From: Flagellimonas taeanensis
GTDB taxonomy: Bacteria; Bacteroidota; Bacteroidia; Flavobacteriales; Flavobacteriaceae
Direction: 5' to 3'
DNA: 64,000 nt
NCBI RefSeq assembly: GCF_003584105.1
Contig: NZ_QXFO01000017.1
Location: 1 to 64,000, forward strand
Shown here: positions 52,930-61,332 of the stretch, in pieces
Position numbering within the stretch: the first letter of the stretch is position 1
Layout: each line of letters begins with the position of its first letter
Translations under genes and position numbers: made by a program
Notes under the pieces: generated by a model
The model's input: only the letters and a program-made list of their open reading frames with translations
Databases searched by the model: none
Told to the model about the DNA's origin: nothing

Positions 52930-54316
52930 CTTCGGAGGTTTTATGGTTCACGATTACTTGGTTCATGTCAAACAGTATGGTAATGTTCCCCGTGGTTTCG
53001 TCCACTGTAAAATCATCCAAACCACCATCCAATGGGATAAAACTGGGCACCACAGCTTGGGTGTAGGCATCATCGACATTCGGATTGTTCAGCTGTTCGG
53101 TCTGGGAGACAGGATAACGGATGCCAAGATCGTTCATTCGCCTTCCTTCGCTCATGAAGATTTCCTGACGCAATCTATAGACCAGATACAAAAGTTCATC
53201 TGTATTGGAGGCAGCCTCAATGTCGGCATCGGTGACTTTGGTCCCTGAAACCGTATAAACGGTAATGTCCCCAGCCTGACGGTCCAAGATATAGCCATCC
53301 TTATAAACATCCTCCTCACTTTCCCGAACCTGAACGGCTGTCAATGGATAATCCGTTCTGTTGGTTCCGTTTCTCAGTTCCCTACTGTCATCCAACACAT
53401 CTGTGGGGCGGGCTCCAACGACATCCAAGAGGTCCAATCCAACGGTTTTTGCCGCACTGAGGTCATTCTCTGCCAACAGGGCTTCCATTACAATAAGGTA
53501 AGCTTCTTCTGCCTTGGCCAAACTGACCGGTTTCTGGTCAGAAGCAGCAGTGCCCTCGTCAAAATATTTGGGATCCAGAAAATCCAACCGTGGCAGTGGT
53601 GCAAAACGGTTTTGGGTACTGGTAAAAGTGGCATTCTGCATTTCGTTCCCCACACCGTTCTCCCCATCAAAACTCACAGTGAAGAGCAAAGAGGTGTTGT
53701 TCAAAAGGGAATTGGCCAAGGTCTTGGCATTGCCCAAATCCCCCAAGCGATAGTAGGCTCTGGCCTTTAGGAGTTGGTAAGCGGCCAGTGCATCTGGGTC
53801 GGACGACTGCGCTATGGCCAAATCCAATTCCTCAATGGCAATTTGCAATAAAGTCTTCCAATCGGAGACTTCTCCCAATGGCTCAATCGGTAGTCCAGTA
53901 AAGTTTTCGCCGGCCAACAAAAGGGCGAATCCCCTGCAAAAGTGCATATAGGAAATGTTTTCGGCCTCAACGGATTCATCAGATGTAACGACTGTTTCCA
54001 ATCCATAGTCTGCCATCTCGCGCAATCTACCTATCTCTTGTTGTAGGGCATTCACATCGATGTCCGTATAACTGATGACGGGGCCGTCAAAAACTTTGCT
54101 GTACAGGGTGTAATTGTTAAAATAATTGTCCGAGGTCATTTCCGTGTTGATCAACACGCTGTTCATGGTCAAAGCCAATTGTCTTTTCAGACCGTTCACC
54201 CAACTTTTGGATGGGGCTGGAGTGTTCAGATAAATGTCCTCGGTCACATTTGGATTGTCCACACAGGCAATAAAGAGCATGGACAAATAAAGTAGAAAAA
54301 TATTTCTTGGTCTCAT
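52910..54316 (-). CDS. SusD/RagB-like lipoprotein, divergent (locus 5a)
   Basis: A 468-residue lipoprotein with lipobox LFIAC (cysteine about 18). It shows TPR-like helices (SYMHFCRGFALLLAGENFTGLPIEP near 119-143, the counterpart of the SusD RAxxYFxLxxxFGxxP signature) and a C-terminal RLRQEIFMSEGRRMNDLGIRYPV that matches the RRxELxxEGxRxxDLxR motif. Overall similarity to canonical SusD is weak, and the core insertions are short. It lies 19 bp after the STN-SusC gene and overlaps the phosphodiesterase gene. Ligand may be non-carbohydrate, such as phosphodiesters or nucleotides; inference. Confidence 0.83.
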   Translation of the reverse strand: MRPRNIFLLYLSMLFIACVDNPNVTEDIYLNTPAPSKSWVNGLKRQLALTMNSVLINTEMTSDNYFNNYTLYSKVFDGPVISYTDIDVNALQQEIGRLREMADYGLETVVTSDESVEAENISYMHFCRGFALLLAGENFTGLPIEPLGEVSDWKTLLQIAIEELDLAIAQSSDPDALAAYQLLKARAYYRLGDLGNAKTLANSLLNNTSLLFTVSFDGENGVGNEMQNATFTSTQNRFAPLPRLDFLDPKYFDEGTAASDQKPVSLAKAEEAYLIVMEALLAENDLSAAKTVGLDLLDVVGARPTDVLDDSRELRNGTNRTDYPLTAVQVRESEEDVYKDGYILDRQAGDITVYTVSGTKVTDADIEAASNTDELLYLVYRLRQEIFMSEGRRMNDLGIRYPVSQTEQLNNPNVDDAYTQAVVPSFIPLDGGLDDFTVDETTGNITILFDMNQVIVNHKTSEDVAPFH

Positions 54317-54335
54317 TTTCTGGGATGTTTGTAGA

Positions 54336-57300
54336 TTATTTAAAGTTGATTCGAAGTGAGGTCAGGAATTGTCTGGGAGCAGAATAGGTCGCATATGAGA
54401 TGCCGCCCGTGGAAGCTCCTCCCTGTCCTGTTGAAGCCCCACTGATGGTGGCTTCGGGATCAAATGATGACGAGGCAAAGTTGAATGGGTTCACCACGTT
54501 CGCGCCAATGACAATGTTTTGGAAGACAGTACTTGATTTTGGGCTTATGGTATAATTGGCACCAATGTCCCGCACTTTGATGAAATCTGTTTTTTCCACA
54601 AACCTATTGGTAAAGTTCAACCAGTTGGACCTACCATTTTCCTCAATTTCGGCAGCAGGGATCTTATCTTCCGAGGCACCATACAAAAACCTGAACTGCT
54701 GGTCAAAACTATTGGCAAAAGCCCCTTTCTGATAGCTTGCATTGGCATAAAGGGAAAACCCTCCATGGTTGAACGTCAGTCCCATATTTCCGTAGAGATC
54801 CGGCAAGGTTGTTCCCAGATAGGATTGGGCGGTGGTACTTTCCAGTACCCCATTTTCATCAAAAACACCGAAATTTCCCCTAATGTAACCTACCGGATGC
54901 CCCTCCTCAACAACAGTCTGAATGGTGCGGGCACTAAAACCATTGATGTTGAATGGAGCAATGCCCCCTGAACTCAACACTTGGTTCTTTAACGTATTAA
55001 CGGAAAGATTGAGGCTCAAGGACCCCTTATCCGTTCGAAAGGGAACCACATTGGCACTGATTTCCCATCCTTTGTTCTCTATCTCCCCTACGTTGTACAA
55101 TTGGCTCTGGTCAAAACCTGTGGACGGTGTGGGTGGCACATAAAAAAGGGCATCCTTTGTTTTGGCACTATATCTGGATACAGAAAGGTTGATCCTATTG
55201 TTCAGCACTGCCAGGTCCAGACCTGCTTCATACGTGGTCGTTTTTTCAGGCTTAAGGTCATCATTGCCGGGGTTGGCAAAAAAAGCGGCCTGTTCCCCTT
55301 GAAAACCATTAAAGGCTACGGTCCTTTCATTGACAAATGCCGGTGGAAGGTTTCCTGCGACACCATAGTTTCCACGAAGCCTCAATGAGTTCAACCAACT
55401 TACATTTTCCAAGAAGGATTCAGAACTCGGCAAGTAGGAAAGACCCACCTTGGGATAATATTGCGTGCCGATATTGTCTCCGAAGGAAGGGTTCCTATCC
55501 CCACGGACTCCCAGATCCAAGAACAGCTTATCCTTAAAGCCTATGTTCTCTTGGGCATAAACACCATAGTTCAATACCTCTACCAAAAATTCATCACTGG
55601 TCTTTATGGCCGCATCACTGATAGTTCTGGCCCCATCCCTGATATTGGTCCCCACATACCTGATCTGGTGGTCCTTGTTCCTGAACAACTGCCCACCTAT
55701 GGTCGTAATAAGGGAAAAGTCCCCGATATCCCACTTGTGCTGTCCTGTAAATTCCAATGTGATGCCAAAATATTTTCGGTCCACATTCGAAATACTTCCC
55801 TCATCATTTATTTCAGACTGGGTGGTGTGGGACAGGTATTCATTGGTCTGCACATTTTGATCGGACTGTACCCTGTAATCAATACCACCCGTAAACTTGA
55901 ACTCAAGATCATTGATGGGCCTATATGTAAAGGCCTGCGAAGTGGTGAACCGGTTCACATTAATCTCATTGTCCTGTAATTCCTCTGCCCGATGTACATA
56001 TGCTTTTATTTCTTCGAACTCGCTGTCGGTCATTTCATCCAAACGATTGTTGAATCCCTGCAAGGAGGAAGAGCCGCTTTCCGCGAACCAGAGTCCGGTG
56101 TACCCCCCTTGGTTCCCGTTACGGTTTCTCTTATATGTATTGTTCACAAAGATGAAAGAGCTGTTGTACACTACTTTCTCCCCCAACTTGGCCCTGAATC
56201 CGGTACTGAAATCAATTTTTCGATTGGAATTGTTATCAGCATATTGTGAACCTTCATTGTCCAAATAGTTTCCAGAAAAACTGAAGCCAAAACCTTCATT
56301 GCCTCCATTGATACCTATATGGTATTTTTGGTAAAGCCCGGTCTGGAACAAGAGATCCTTGCTTCTATCAAAATATAAGAAATCCGTGGTAGGTGTCTCG
56401 ACCCCGGACTGCAATTCCAAGGTGACCTTTGTTCCTTGTGCCCCTCCTTTTTTGGTAAAGATCTGGATGACCCCATTGGCGGCATCTGAGCCATATAGGG
56501 TTGTTGCGGCACCCCCGTTGATGTATTCGATCCGCTCAATGTTATCCATGGGGATATCGGCAATGGAACTGATGGCCGCTCCTTGCGAGCTTCCACCTCC
56601 CAGGGAACTCCGTGTGTTCAGGTTGTCCATTCTTACCCCATCGATATAGAAAATGGGAGTAGAGCTCAAAAAAGCGGAGTTCACCCCGCGAACCCTGATC
56701 AATGAAGAGGCTCCGGCCTGCCCTCCCGTTAAATTGATCTGGGCATTGGGAAGTTTTGTAGAAAGCAATTGGTCGATTCGTTGTGATGGAATGTTTTCCA
56801 GATCCTCCGCTTTGATCACTTCCACTTTACTGGATATCCGTTTCTTGTTGATCCCGGCACCCTGACCGGTCACAACTACCTCATCCAACTCAGAAAGACT
56901 TCCTATCAAGTTTATGTTCAAAGGCTGGTTGTTGTCCACGGTGATGGTTTGGCTTTCATATCCGATATGGGAGACTTGGAGCTGTGCAGGCAACCCTTCA
57001 ACTTCAATGGCAAAATTACCTTCCCAATCGGTCATGGTCCCATTGGAACTTCCAATGACCACAATGGAAACCCCGGGCATGGGCATTCCTGCCTCATCTT
57101 TTACGTTACCTCTCAAGGTTTGTTGAAAAATGGATTTCTCCACTGATCCCATTGCTGATTTTACCAGAATGCCGTTTTGTGTCTTTTTGAAGCTGACCCC
57201 TGTTTTTTTGCTCAGGGCATCCAGGACATTTTCCAAAAGTACATTCTCCATATCCATGGAAATGGGGTGCTTAACTATTGGATCATTGGTCACATAGATA

Positions 57301-57482
57301 AACTTGACGGTCGTTTGTTTTTCGATCAACTGTAGGACGTCCTCCACATTTCCCGAATCAATATGGATGTTTATTCGATCATTTTGATCGTGTTTTCCAG
57401 GGATGGCGGTATCATTACCTCTTGCATGCACCAACTGGGACAACAATGCTAAGGCTATAATTACAATTTTTTTCATCTTCAT
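54336..57482 (-). CDS. SusC-family TonB-dependent transducer with STN domain (locus 5a)
   Basis: A 1048-residue SusC with a signal peptide (ending near VHARG), an STN domain (about 36-110; INIHIDSGNVEDVLQLIEKQ, VLENVLDALSKKTGVSFKKT), a CarboxypepD_reg domain (LRGNVKDEAGMPMPGVSIVV, about 124-205), TonB box LDEVVVTGQG, a plug (RIDQLLSTKLPNAQINLTGGQAG, RVRGVNSAFLSSTPIFYIDG, ATTLYGSDAANGVIQIFTKKG) and a barrel ending LTSLRINFK. STN contact with FecR should report uptake to the sigma factor, whose gene is 18 bp upstream. The plug wording GQGAGINKKRISSKVEVI differs from glycan SusCs of loci 1 and 3. Confidence 0.93.
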   Translation of the reverse strand: MKMKKIVIIALALLSQLVHARGNDTAIPGKHDQNDRINIHIDSGNVEDVLQLIEKQTTVKFIYVTNDPIVKHPISMDMENVLLENVLDALSKKTGVSFKKTQNGILVKSAMGSVEKSIFQQTLRGNVKDEAGMPMPGVSIVVIGSSNGTMTDWEGNFAIEVEGLPAQLQVSHIGYESQTITVDNNQPLNINLIGSLSELDEVVVTGQGAGINKKRISSKVEVIKAEDLENIPSQRIDQLLSTKLPNAQINLTGGQAGASSLIRVRGVNSAFLSSTPIFYIDGVRMDNLNTRSSLGGGSSQGAAISSIADIPMDNIERIEYINGGAATTLYGSDAANGVIQIFTKKGGAQGTKVTLELQSGVETPTTDFLYFDRSKDLLFQTGLYQKYHIGINGGNEGFGFSFSGNYLDNEGSQYADNNSNRKIDFSTGFRAKLGEKVVYNSSFIFVNNTYKRNRNGNQGGYTGLWFAESGSSSLQGFNNRLDEMTDSEFEEIKAYVHRAEELQDNEINVNRFTTSQAFTYRPINDLEFKFTGGIDYRVQSDQNVQTNEYLSHTTQSEINDEGSISNVDRKYFGITLEFTGQHKWDIGDFSLITTIGGQLFRNKDHQIRYVGTNIRDGARTISDAAIKTSDEFLVEVLNYGVYAQENIGFKDKLFLDLGVRGDRNPSFGDNIGTQYYPKVGLSYLPSSESFLENVSWLNSLRLRGNYGVAGNLPPAFVNERTVAFNGFQGEQAAFFANPGNDDLKPEKTTTYEAGLDLAVLNNRINLSVSRYSAKTKDALFYVPPTPSTGFDQSQLYNVGEIENKGWEISANVVPFRTDKGSLSLNLSVNTLKNQVLSSGGIAPFNINGFSARTIQTVVEEGHPVGYIRGNFGVFDENGVLESTTAQSYLGTTLPDLYGNMGLTFNHGGFSLYANASYQKGAFANSFDQQFRFLYGASEDKIPAAEIEENGRSNWLNFTNRFVEKTDFIKVRDIGANYTISPKSSTVFQNIVIGANVVNPFNFASSSFDPEATISGASTGQGGASTGGISYATYSAPRQFLTSLRINFK

Positions 57483-57500
57483 GGTTTTTTAGAGTATCAT

Positions 57501-58085
57501 TTAATGGTCTGTAAGGTTGTTTTTAATGGTTCTGATGGTGATGGCCACATGCTGCTCCACAGTTCTGTATGATATGCCCAGGATTTCTGCGATTTCCCTA
57601 TACTTAAAACCTTCAATCCTGCTCATTTCAAAAACCCTTCTGGAGCGTTCGGGCACTTTTTGTAGTATATCTTCTATACGCTTTTGGTTTATTTGTTTTT
57701 CCTCTTGGTGGATCAGTTCTTCTTCATGACTTGGCTGCTCTGCATTGGAATAGTTCAAATGGTCATGGATCTGTGTCAACAGGCTCTCGCCCTTGGCCGT
57801 CCGCAATAATTTGTTCCTGGCCATGATGTACAGGTAGGCTTTGGGGTACTTTACTTCGGATAGCGCATCCCTTCGGGTCCATAACTCGATGAAAACATCC
57901 GCTACTTTTTCCTCTATGATGAGGGTATTCTGTTCAAACATTGCCCCGAACCGGCATAAGGGGCGGTAGAACTTTTGGTGCAATAGCATCAGAGCTTCAT
58001 ATTTACCCTCTTCCAATTGGGCAAAGAGTCGAAGATCCTGGTTTTCTTTTCTAGATGATGAAGGGCTGAGGGAACTAGTCTTCAT
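57501..58085 (-). CDS. ECF RNA polymerase sigma factor (locus 5a), downstream of fecR
   Basis: A 194-residue ECF sigma factor. Region 2 covers about 25-95 (ALMLLHQKFYRPLCRFGAMF, EEKVADVFIELWTRRDAL, KAYLYIMARNKLL) and region 4 about 135-190 (LQKVPERSRRVFEMSRIEGFKYREIAEILGISYRTVEQHVAITIRTIK). The start overlaps the fecR stop by 11 bp, so translation is coupled. This is the reverse of the common sigma-fecR-susC order, also seen in locus 3 of this window. It should direct transcription of the following susC-susD-phosphodiesterase genes. Confidence 0.93.
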   Translation of the reverse strand: MKTSSLSPSSSRKENQDLRLFAQLEEGKYEALMLLHQKFYRPLCRFGAMFEQNTLIIEEKVADVFIELWTRRDALSEVKYPKAYLYIMARNKLLRTAKGESLLTQIHDHLNYSNAEQPSHEEELIHQEEKQINQKRIEDILQKVPERSRRVFEMSRIEGFKYREIAEILGISYRTVEQHVAITIRTIKNNLTDH

Positions 58086-59019
58086 TGGTATGTATCAGAT
58101 AGGTTTGTTCTTCCAAACTCTCTATGGCAACTCCCGTGATGAATTCCATGGCCTCCTTAAAATCATCGATATTTTTGCCCTTGAACAATCCTTTAATGGA
58201 TTTGTTGGCAACCACGCTGTCCTTGAGGACAAATTGTACCCCATAATAATTGTTGATCTTGGGAAGTGCCTTTTCCAATATCTCGTCCCGGAGCACCAAA
58301 ACCTCATCCTTCCAGGCGAGTGCTTCCTTGGGGTCGAACATTTTTTTGTCGATATGCCTGTTCAAAGGATCATAGACCACTTGTTCATTGGGATACAGCG
58401 TAATGTTCATCCCACTATCCGGAATCCTTACGTTGACCTTTCCTTTTTCCAAGGATATGGTTCCCAGGGTATCGGAAGTATTGACATTGAACTCCGTTCC
58501 GAGCACCAGAACCTCTACATCTTCCGTAAATACCATAAATGGTTGATTTTCATTGTGGACCACATCAAAAAATGCCTCTCCGGTCAAATGCACAGTACGG
58601 TTGGTCAAAAAATCATTGTGGTATGCCAAGCTACTTTCTGAATTTAAAATGACCTTGGTACTATCGGGCAGGTAGAATGTCACCCGTTCTTGGGACTGTG
58701 TAGTGAACTTATTGGGGTATGACATGTACAAGTCCGAAGTTAGCAACCACCCCACCACAAGTGCCGCAGCAATTCCCGTGATCGCCATAAGACGGGTAAG
58801 CTTTGCCCTTTTGCTGCTTTTTTGAAATGGGTATTGTCGCTTATGGTGCTCTTGGGAATATGTCGCAGGGTATTCTTCCCAGATTTTTTTATAGATGGCG
58901 TATTCTTTCTTCAGGTCATCATTGATGCTCAATTCCACCTCAAAAAGAAATCGCTCCTCCTCACTTCCTTCCTTGGCCAGGTAGCGGATGCATTCTTCTT
59001 CCACCGTGTTATTTCTCAT
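58075..59019 (-). CDS. FecR-type anti-sigma factor (locus 5a), first gene of the operon
   Basis: A 314-residue protein. The N-terminal cytoplasmic helices (about 1-75; CIRYLAKEGSEEERFLFEVEL) bind sigma, MAITGIAAALVVGWLLT (about 77-94) is the membrane helix, and the periplasmic FecR domain has RVTFYLPDSTKVILNSESSLAYH, VHLTGEAFFDVV, VLVLGTEFNVNTSD and TISLEKGKVNVRI. The C-terminus (KALPKINNYYGVQFVL, KSIKGLFKGKNIDDFKEAMEFITG) is the STN-contact segment. It opens the operon, so the anti-sigma is made before its sigma partner. Confidence 0.93.
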   Translation of the reverse strand: MRNNTVEEECIRYLAKEGSEEERFLFEVELSINDDLKKEYAIYKKIWEEYPATYSQEHHKRQYPFQKSSKRAKLTRLMAITGIAAALVVGWLLTSDLYMSYPNKFTTQSQERVTFYLPDSTKVILNSESSLAYHNDFLTNRTVHLTGEAFFDVVHNENQPFMVFTEDVEVLVLGTEFNVNTSDTLGTISLEKGKVNVRIPDSGMNITLYPNEQVVYDPLNRHIDKKMFDPKEALAWKDEVLVLRDEILEKALPKINNYYGVQFVLKDSVVANKSIKGLFKGKNIDDFKEAMEFITGVAIESLEEQTYLIHTNED

Positions 59020-59128
59020 AGTATTCCCCTATTGTCGGGTTACATAACTAAGAGACACGAAATTGAAAAATCCCGTAGTGTTTGGTTTCAAGAAAATGCT
59101 AGTAAACCATGAAGTAAATGTTAACTGA

Positions 59129-59293
59129 TCACCAATCGTAGTCTGCTTTGGGAATGACTTTATAAAAAGCAGGAGTAGATTCTATTTTTGGCATACCGGT
59201 CTGCCCGAACTGTCCTGAAAATGTACCTTCGCCGGGAAAGATTGAGCATATTGAAATCCTGATAAGTAACTGGAGAACAATCTTCAATTTCAA
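59129..59293 (-). pseudogene. Possible gene remnant or small secreted peptide
   Basis: A 54-residue frame: a short basic-hydrophobic start (MKLKIVLQLLIRISICSIF if TTG is used), then FSGQFGQTGMPKIESTP and the end IPKADYDW before TGA. The composition looks coding rather than random, but there is no good ribosome site and no family I can name. It may be the 3' relic of a deleted gene. Confidence 0.25.
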
Positions 59294-59450
59294 AACTTTG
59301 GCTGGTTCAGGCAGTTCTCAGGATGTGTACCCTTCAACTTGAGTCATACCACAAGGATCACAATTCATTGCCCTGACCCTGTAATATGCTCATAATCAAT
59401 AAGCCCCGAATTTTTGATAAATGTCCTACGTTCATGACCCATTTTTTGAT

Positions 59451-59476
59451 AAAAAAAGGAGGGGCAAAACCCCTCC
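59451..59476 (-). terminator. Rho-independent terminator of the locus 5b susCD transcript
   Basis: On the minus strand GGAGGGG, a TTTTG loop and CCCCTCC form a 7-bp GC-rich stem (59458-59476), followed by TTTTTTT. It lies 33 bp after the susD stop, showing that no enzyme gene follows susD in this transcript. Confidence 0.92.
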
Positions 59477-59508
59477 CTCTGACTAACTATGATAACTAAA
59501 CTACTGAA

Positions 59509-61326
59509 TCAATCCCACCCAAAAACTTGTTCCAAGTTTGGGTTCAATGCCATTTCTGGAGCTGGAATGGGGCGGTAATAATGTTTGGGTTCCTGAAATG
59601 TTCCGCGTTCGGGCGTACCCACCACATATCCGCTGGTACCATTGGTCAAATACACATCTGCATTGCTTCCAACACTTCCTGCCCGATAGTACACCAGGGC
59701 AACTCCCAAATCGTTCAACTCCTTCGGGTCTGGAATGGGATCGGCAGCTCCCAATAGCTCAATATCTTCCACCCCATCTCCAGTAAGGTCATATTGACCA
59801 AGGCCCGGAAAGTACATTCCAAGAGGTTCCTCTTCCAAAAGTTTTCCGGCCTTCCAGCGATTCAGGTCGTCCAGCCGCCTTCCCTCCATGGCAAGTTCCA
59901 CCCTACGCTCCCGTCTAATCTCCAGCAAAACAGCACTGGTAACACTGGGATAACGTGCCGCCTGTACTGGGTCTAGGGCGACATCCATATTTAATGGGGG
60001 CATTCCAACTCGGCTTCTGAGTTGGTTCACCGTTTCATTTAATGTAGTCTGGTCCAAGGTGCCCAACTCTGCCTTTGCCTCGGCCAAGTTCAACAATACC
60101 TCCGCATATCGGAGTACAGGAATATCGATTCCCCTTCTGACGTCCAGGGATGGATCATTGGCAAAACCTTTGATTTGGTGGTAGCCAGTAAAATTCTTCT
60201 TTAGCTCTTGTACATAGTTTGCGGTTCCAGGGCTATAGGTGGATGTATAATATAGTTCCCACCCTGGATATGCATAGGTCTGTGACAGTCTAGGATCTCT
60301 GTTTTGGAATTCTTCCACAAAGGTCATGGTCCCCATATTTGGTTCTTCACTGAAATAAGAACCATCTGTCATGAGATAGGATTCCAGTAGGTCGCGCCCC
60401 ATGGACATCTCATAGCTCCCGAATAGGTATTGTGGATCATCTGTGTTCTTTATATCAACCTCATGTATATTGGTAAAAATGACCTCTGGGTTGGCGGTAA
60501 GGTCTTGACTGTTGAAAAGAGCCAAGTAATCCCCATTGGGGTTCCCTGTGTTATATATGGCAAATCCACCTTGGTCCACAATATCTTGGGATACACTTTC
60601 GGCCAATTGCAAATAGGTGTTAGCAGTTGCTTCCAACCCCAACTCACTGTGATACTTTCTAAAAGTCCCTTCATAAAGGGCATTCCTACTGTAATAGGCC
60701 ATGACCGTCCACCTGTCCACTGCACCGGTCGGAACATCTTCCTTGACATGGTCCATGGCAAACTGATAGTCCTCGAAAATATGGTCCACAACTGTTTCCC
60801 TTGAATCGCTTGCCTTGTAAAGGTCCTCCGAATCCGTGGCAAGTACATGGTCATACCAAGGCACATTCGAATATCTTTTTACCTTTTCCATATAAAATTG
60901 TGCCCTAAAAAATCGAGCGACGCCTATATAGTGGCTTTTGATGTCTTCGCCTATGTTCGCCTTATCTGCATTTTCCAAAAAAAGATTGATATCCCTAAGA
61001 CTGCCCCATCCCCAGCCCGAGGTTATGGTCTGGGAATTGGCTTCGGTGGTCATGATGGTCTTGATCTCACGGTTGCCGGTCGTCCCTGCATTATCCGTTG
61101 CGTCATCGTAATACAATCCCAACCCGGGAAAACTATATAGACCATTTACATAGATGGCCAAGTCTTCCTCTGTATTGAAAAAATTATCCACCCCGATTTC
61201 CGTTTCGGGCAACCGGTCAAGATAATCGTCATTACACCCCACGGCCAAGGTCAATAGGGCAACGGTCAAGCTTGTGGTGAAAGACCTCCTCATATATTTT
61301 CTATTGTGTTTCATTTTTGAGTTCAT
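59509..61326 (-). CDS. SusD/RagB-family glycan-binding lipoprotein (locus 5b)
   Basis: A 605-residue lipoprotein, larger than the other SusDs here. The leader ends in lipobox LAVGC (cysteine about 31), followed by NDDYLDRLPETEIGVDNFFNTEEDLAIYVNGLY. VARFFRAQFYMEKVKRYSNVPWYDHVL (about 136-162) is the TPR signature, PVLRYAEVLLNLAEAKAELG and LEIRRERRVELAMEGRRLDDLNRWKAGKLL are the RagB hallmarks. Its C-terminus reads HYYRPIPAPEMALNPNLEQVFGWD. It follows susC by 6 bp and ends at a terminator. The ligand is unknown. Confidence 0.95.
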   Translation of the reverse strand: MNSKMKHNRKYMRRSFTTSLTVALLTLAVGCNDDYLDRLPETEIGVDNFFNTEEDLAIYVNGLYSFPGLGLYYDDATDNAGTTGNREIKTIMTTEANSQTITSGWGWGSLRDINLFLENADKANIGEDIKSHYIGVARFFRAQFYMEKVKRYSNVPWYDHVLATDSEDLYKASDSRETVVDHIFEDYQFAMDHVKEDVPTGAVDRWTVMAYYSRNALYEGTFRKYHSELGLEATANTYLQLAESVSQDIVDQGGFAIYNTGNPNGDYLALFNSQDLTANPEVIFTNIHEVDIKNTDDPQYLFGSYEMSMGRDLLESYLMTDGSYFSEEPNMGTMTFVEEFQNRDPRLSQTYAYPGWELYYTSTYSPGTANYVQELKKNFTGYHQIKGFANDPSLDVRRGIDIPVLRYAEVLLNLAEAKAELGTLDQTTLNETVNQLRSRVGMPPLNMDVALDPVQAARYPSVTSAVLLEIRRERRVELAMEGRRLDDLNRWKAGKLLEEEPLGMYFPGLGQYDLTGDGVEDIELLGAADPIPDPKELNDLGVALVYYRAGSVGSNADVYLTNGTSGYVVGTPERGTFQEPKHYYRPIPAPEMALNPNLEQVFGWD

Positions 61327-61332
61327 TTCTAG

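Larger units (their letters stand above)
59020..59508. other. Spacer between loci 5a and 5b, with a possible gene remnant
   Basis: About 490 bp. The right end is a strong terminator. In the middle, minus strand 59129-59293, lies a 54-codon open frame opening with TTG whose end reads like real protein. The left end should hold the promoter of the fecR-sigma operon, but no convincing TAnnTTTG box was found there. Confidence 0.5.
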
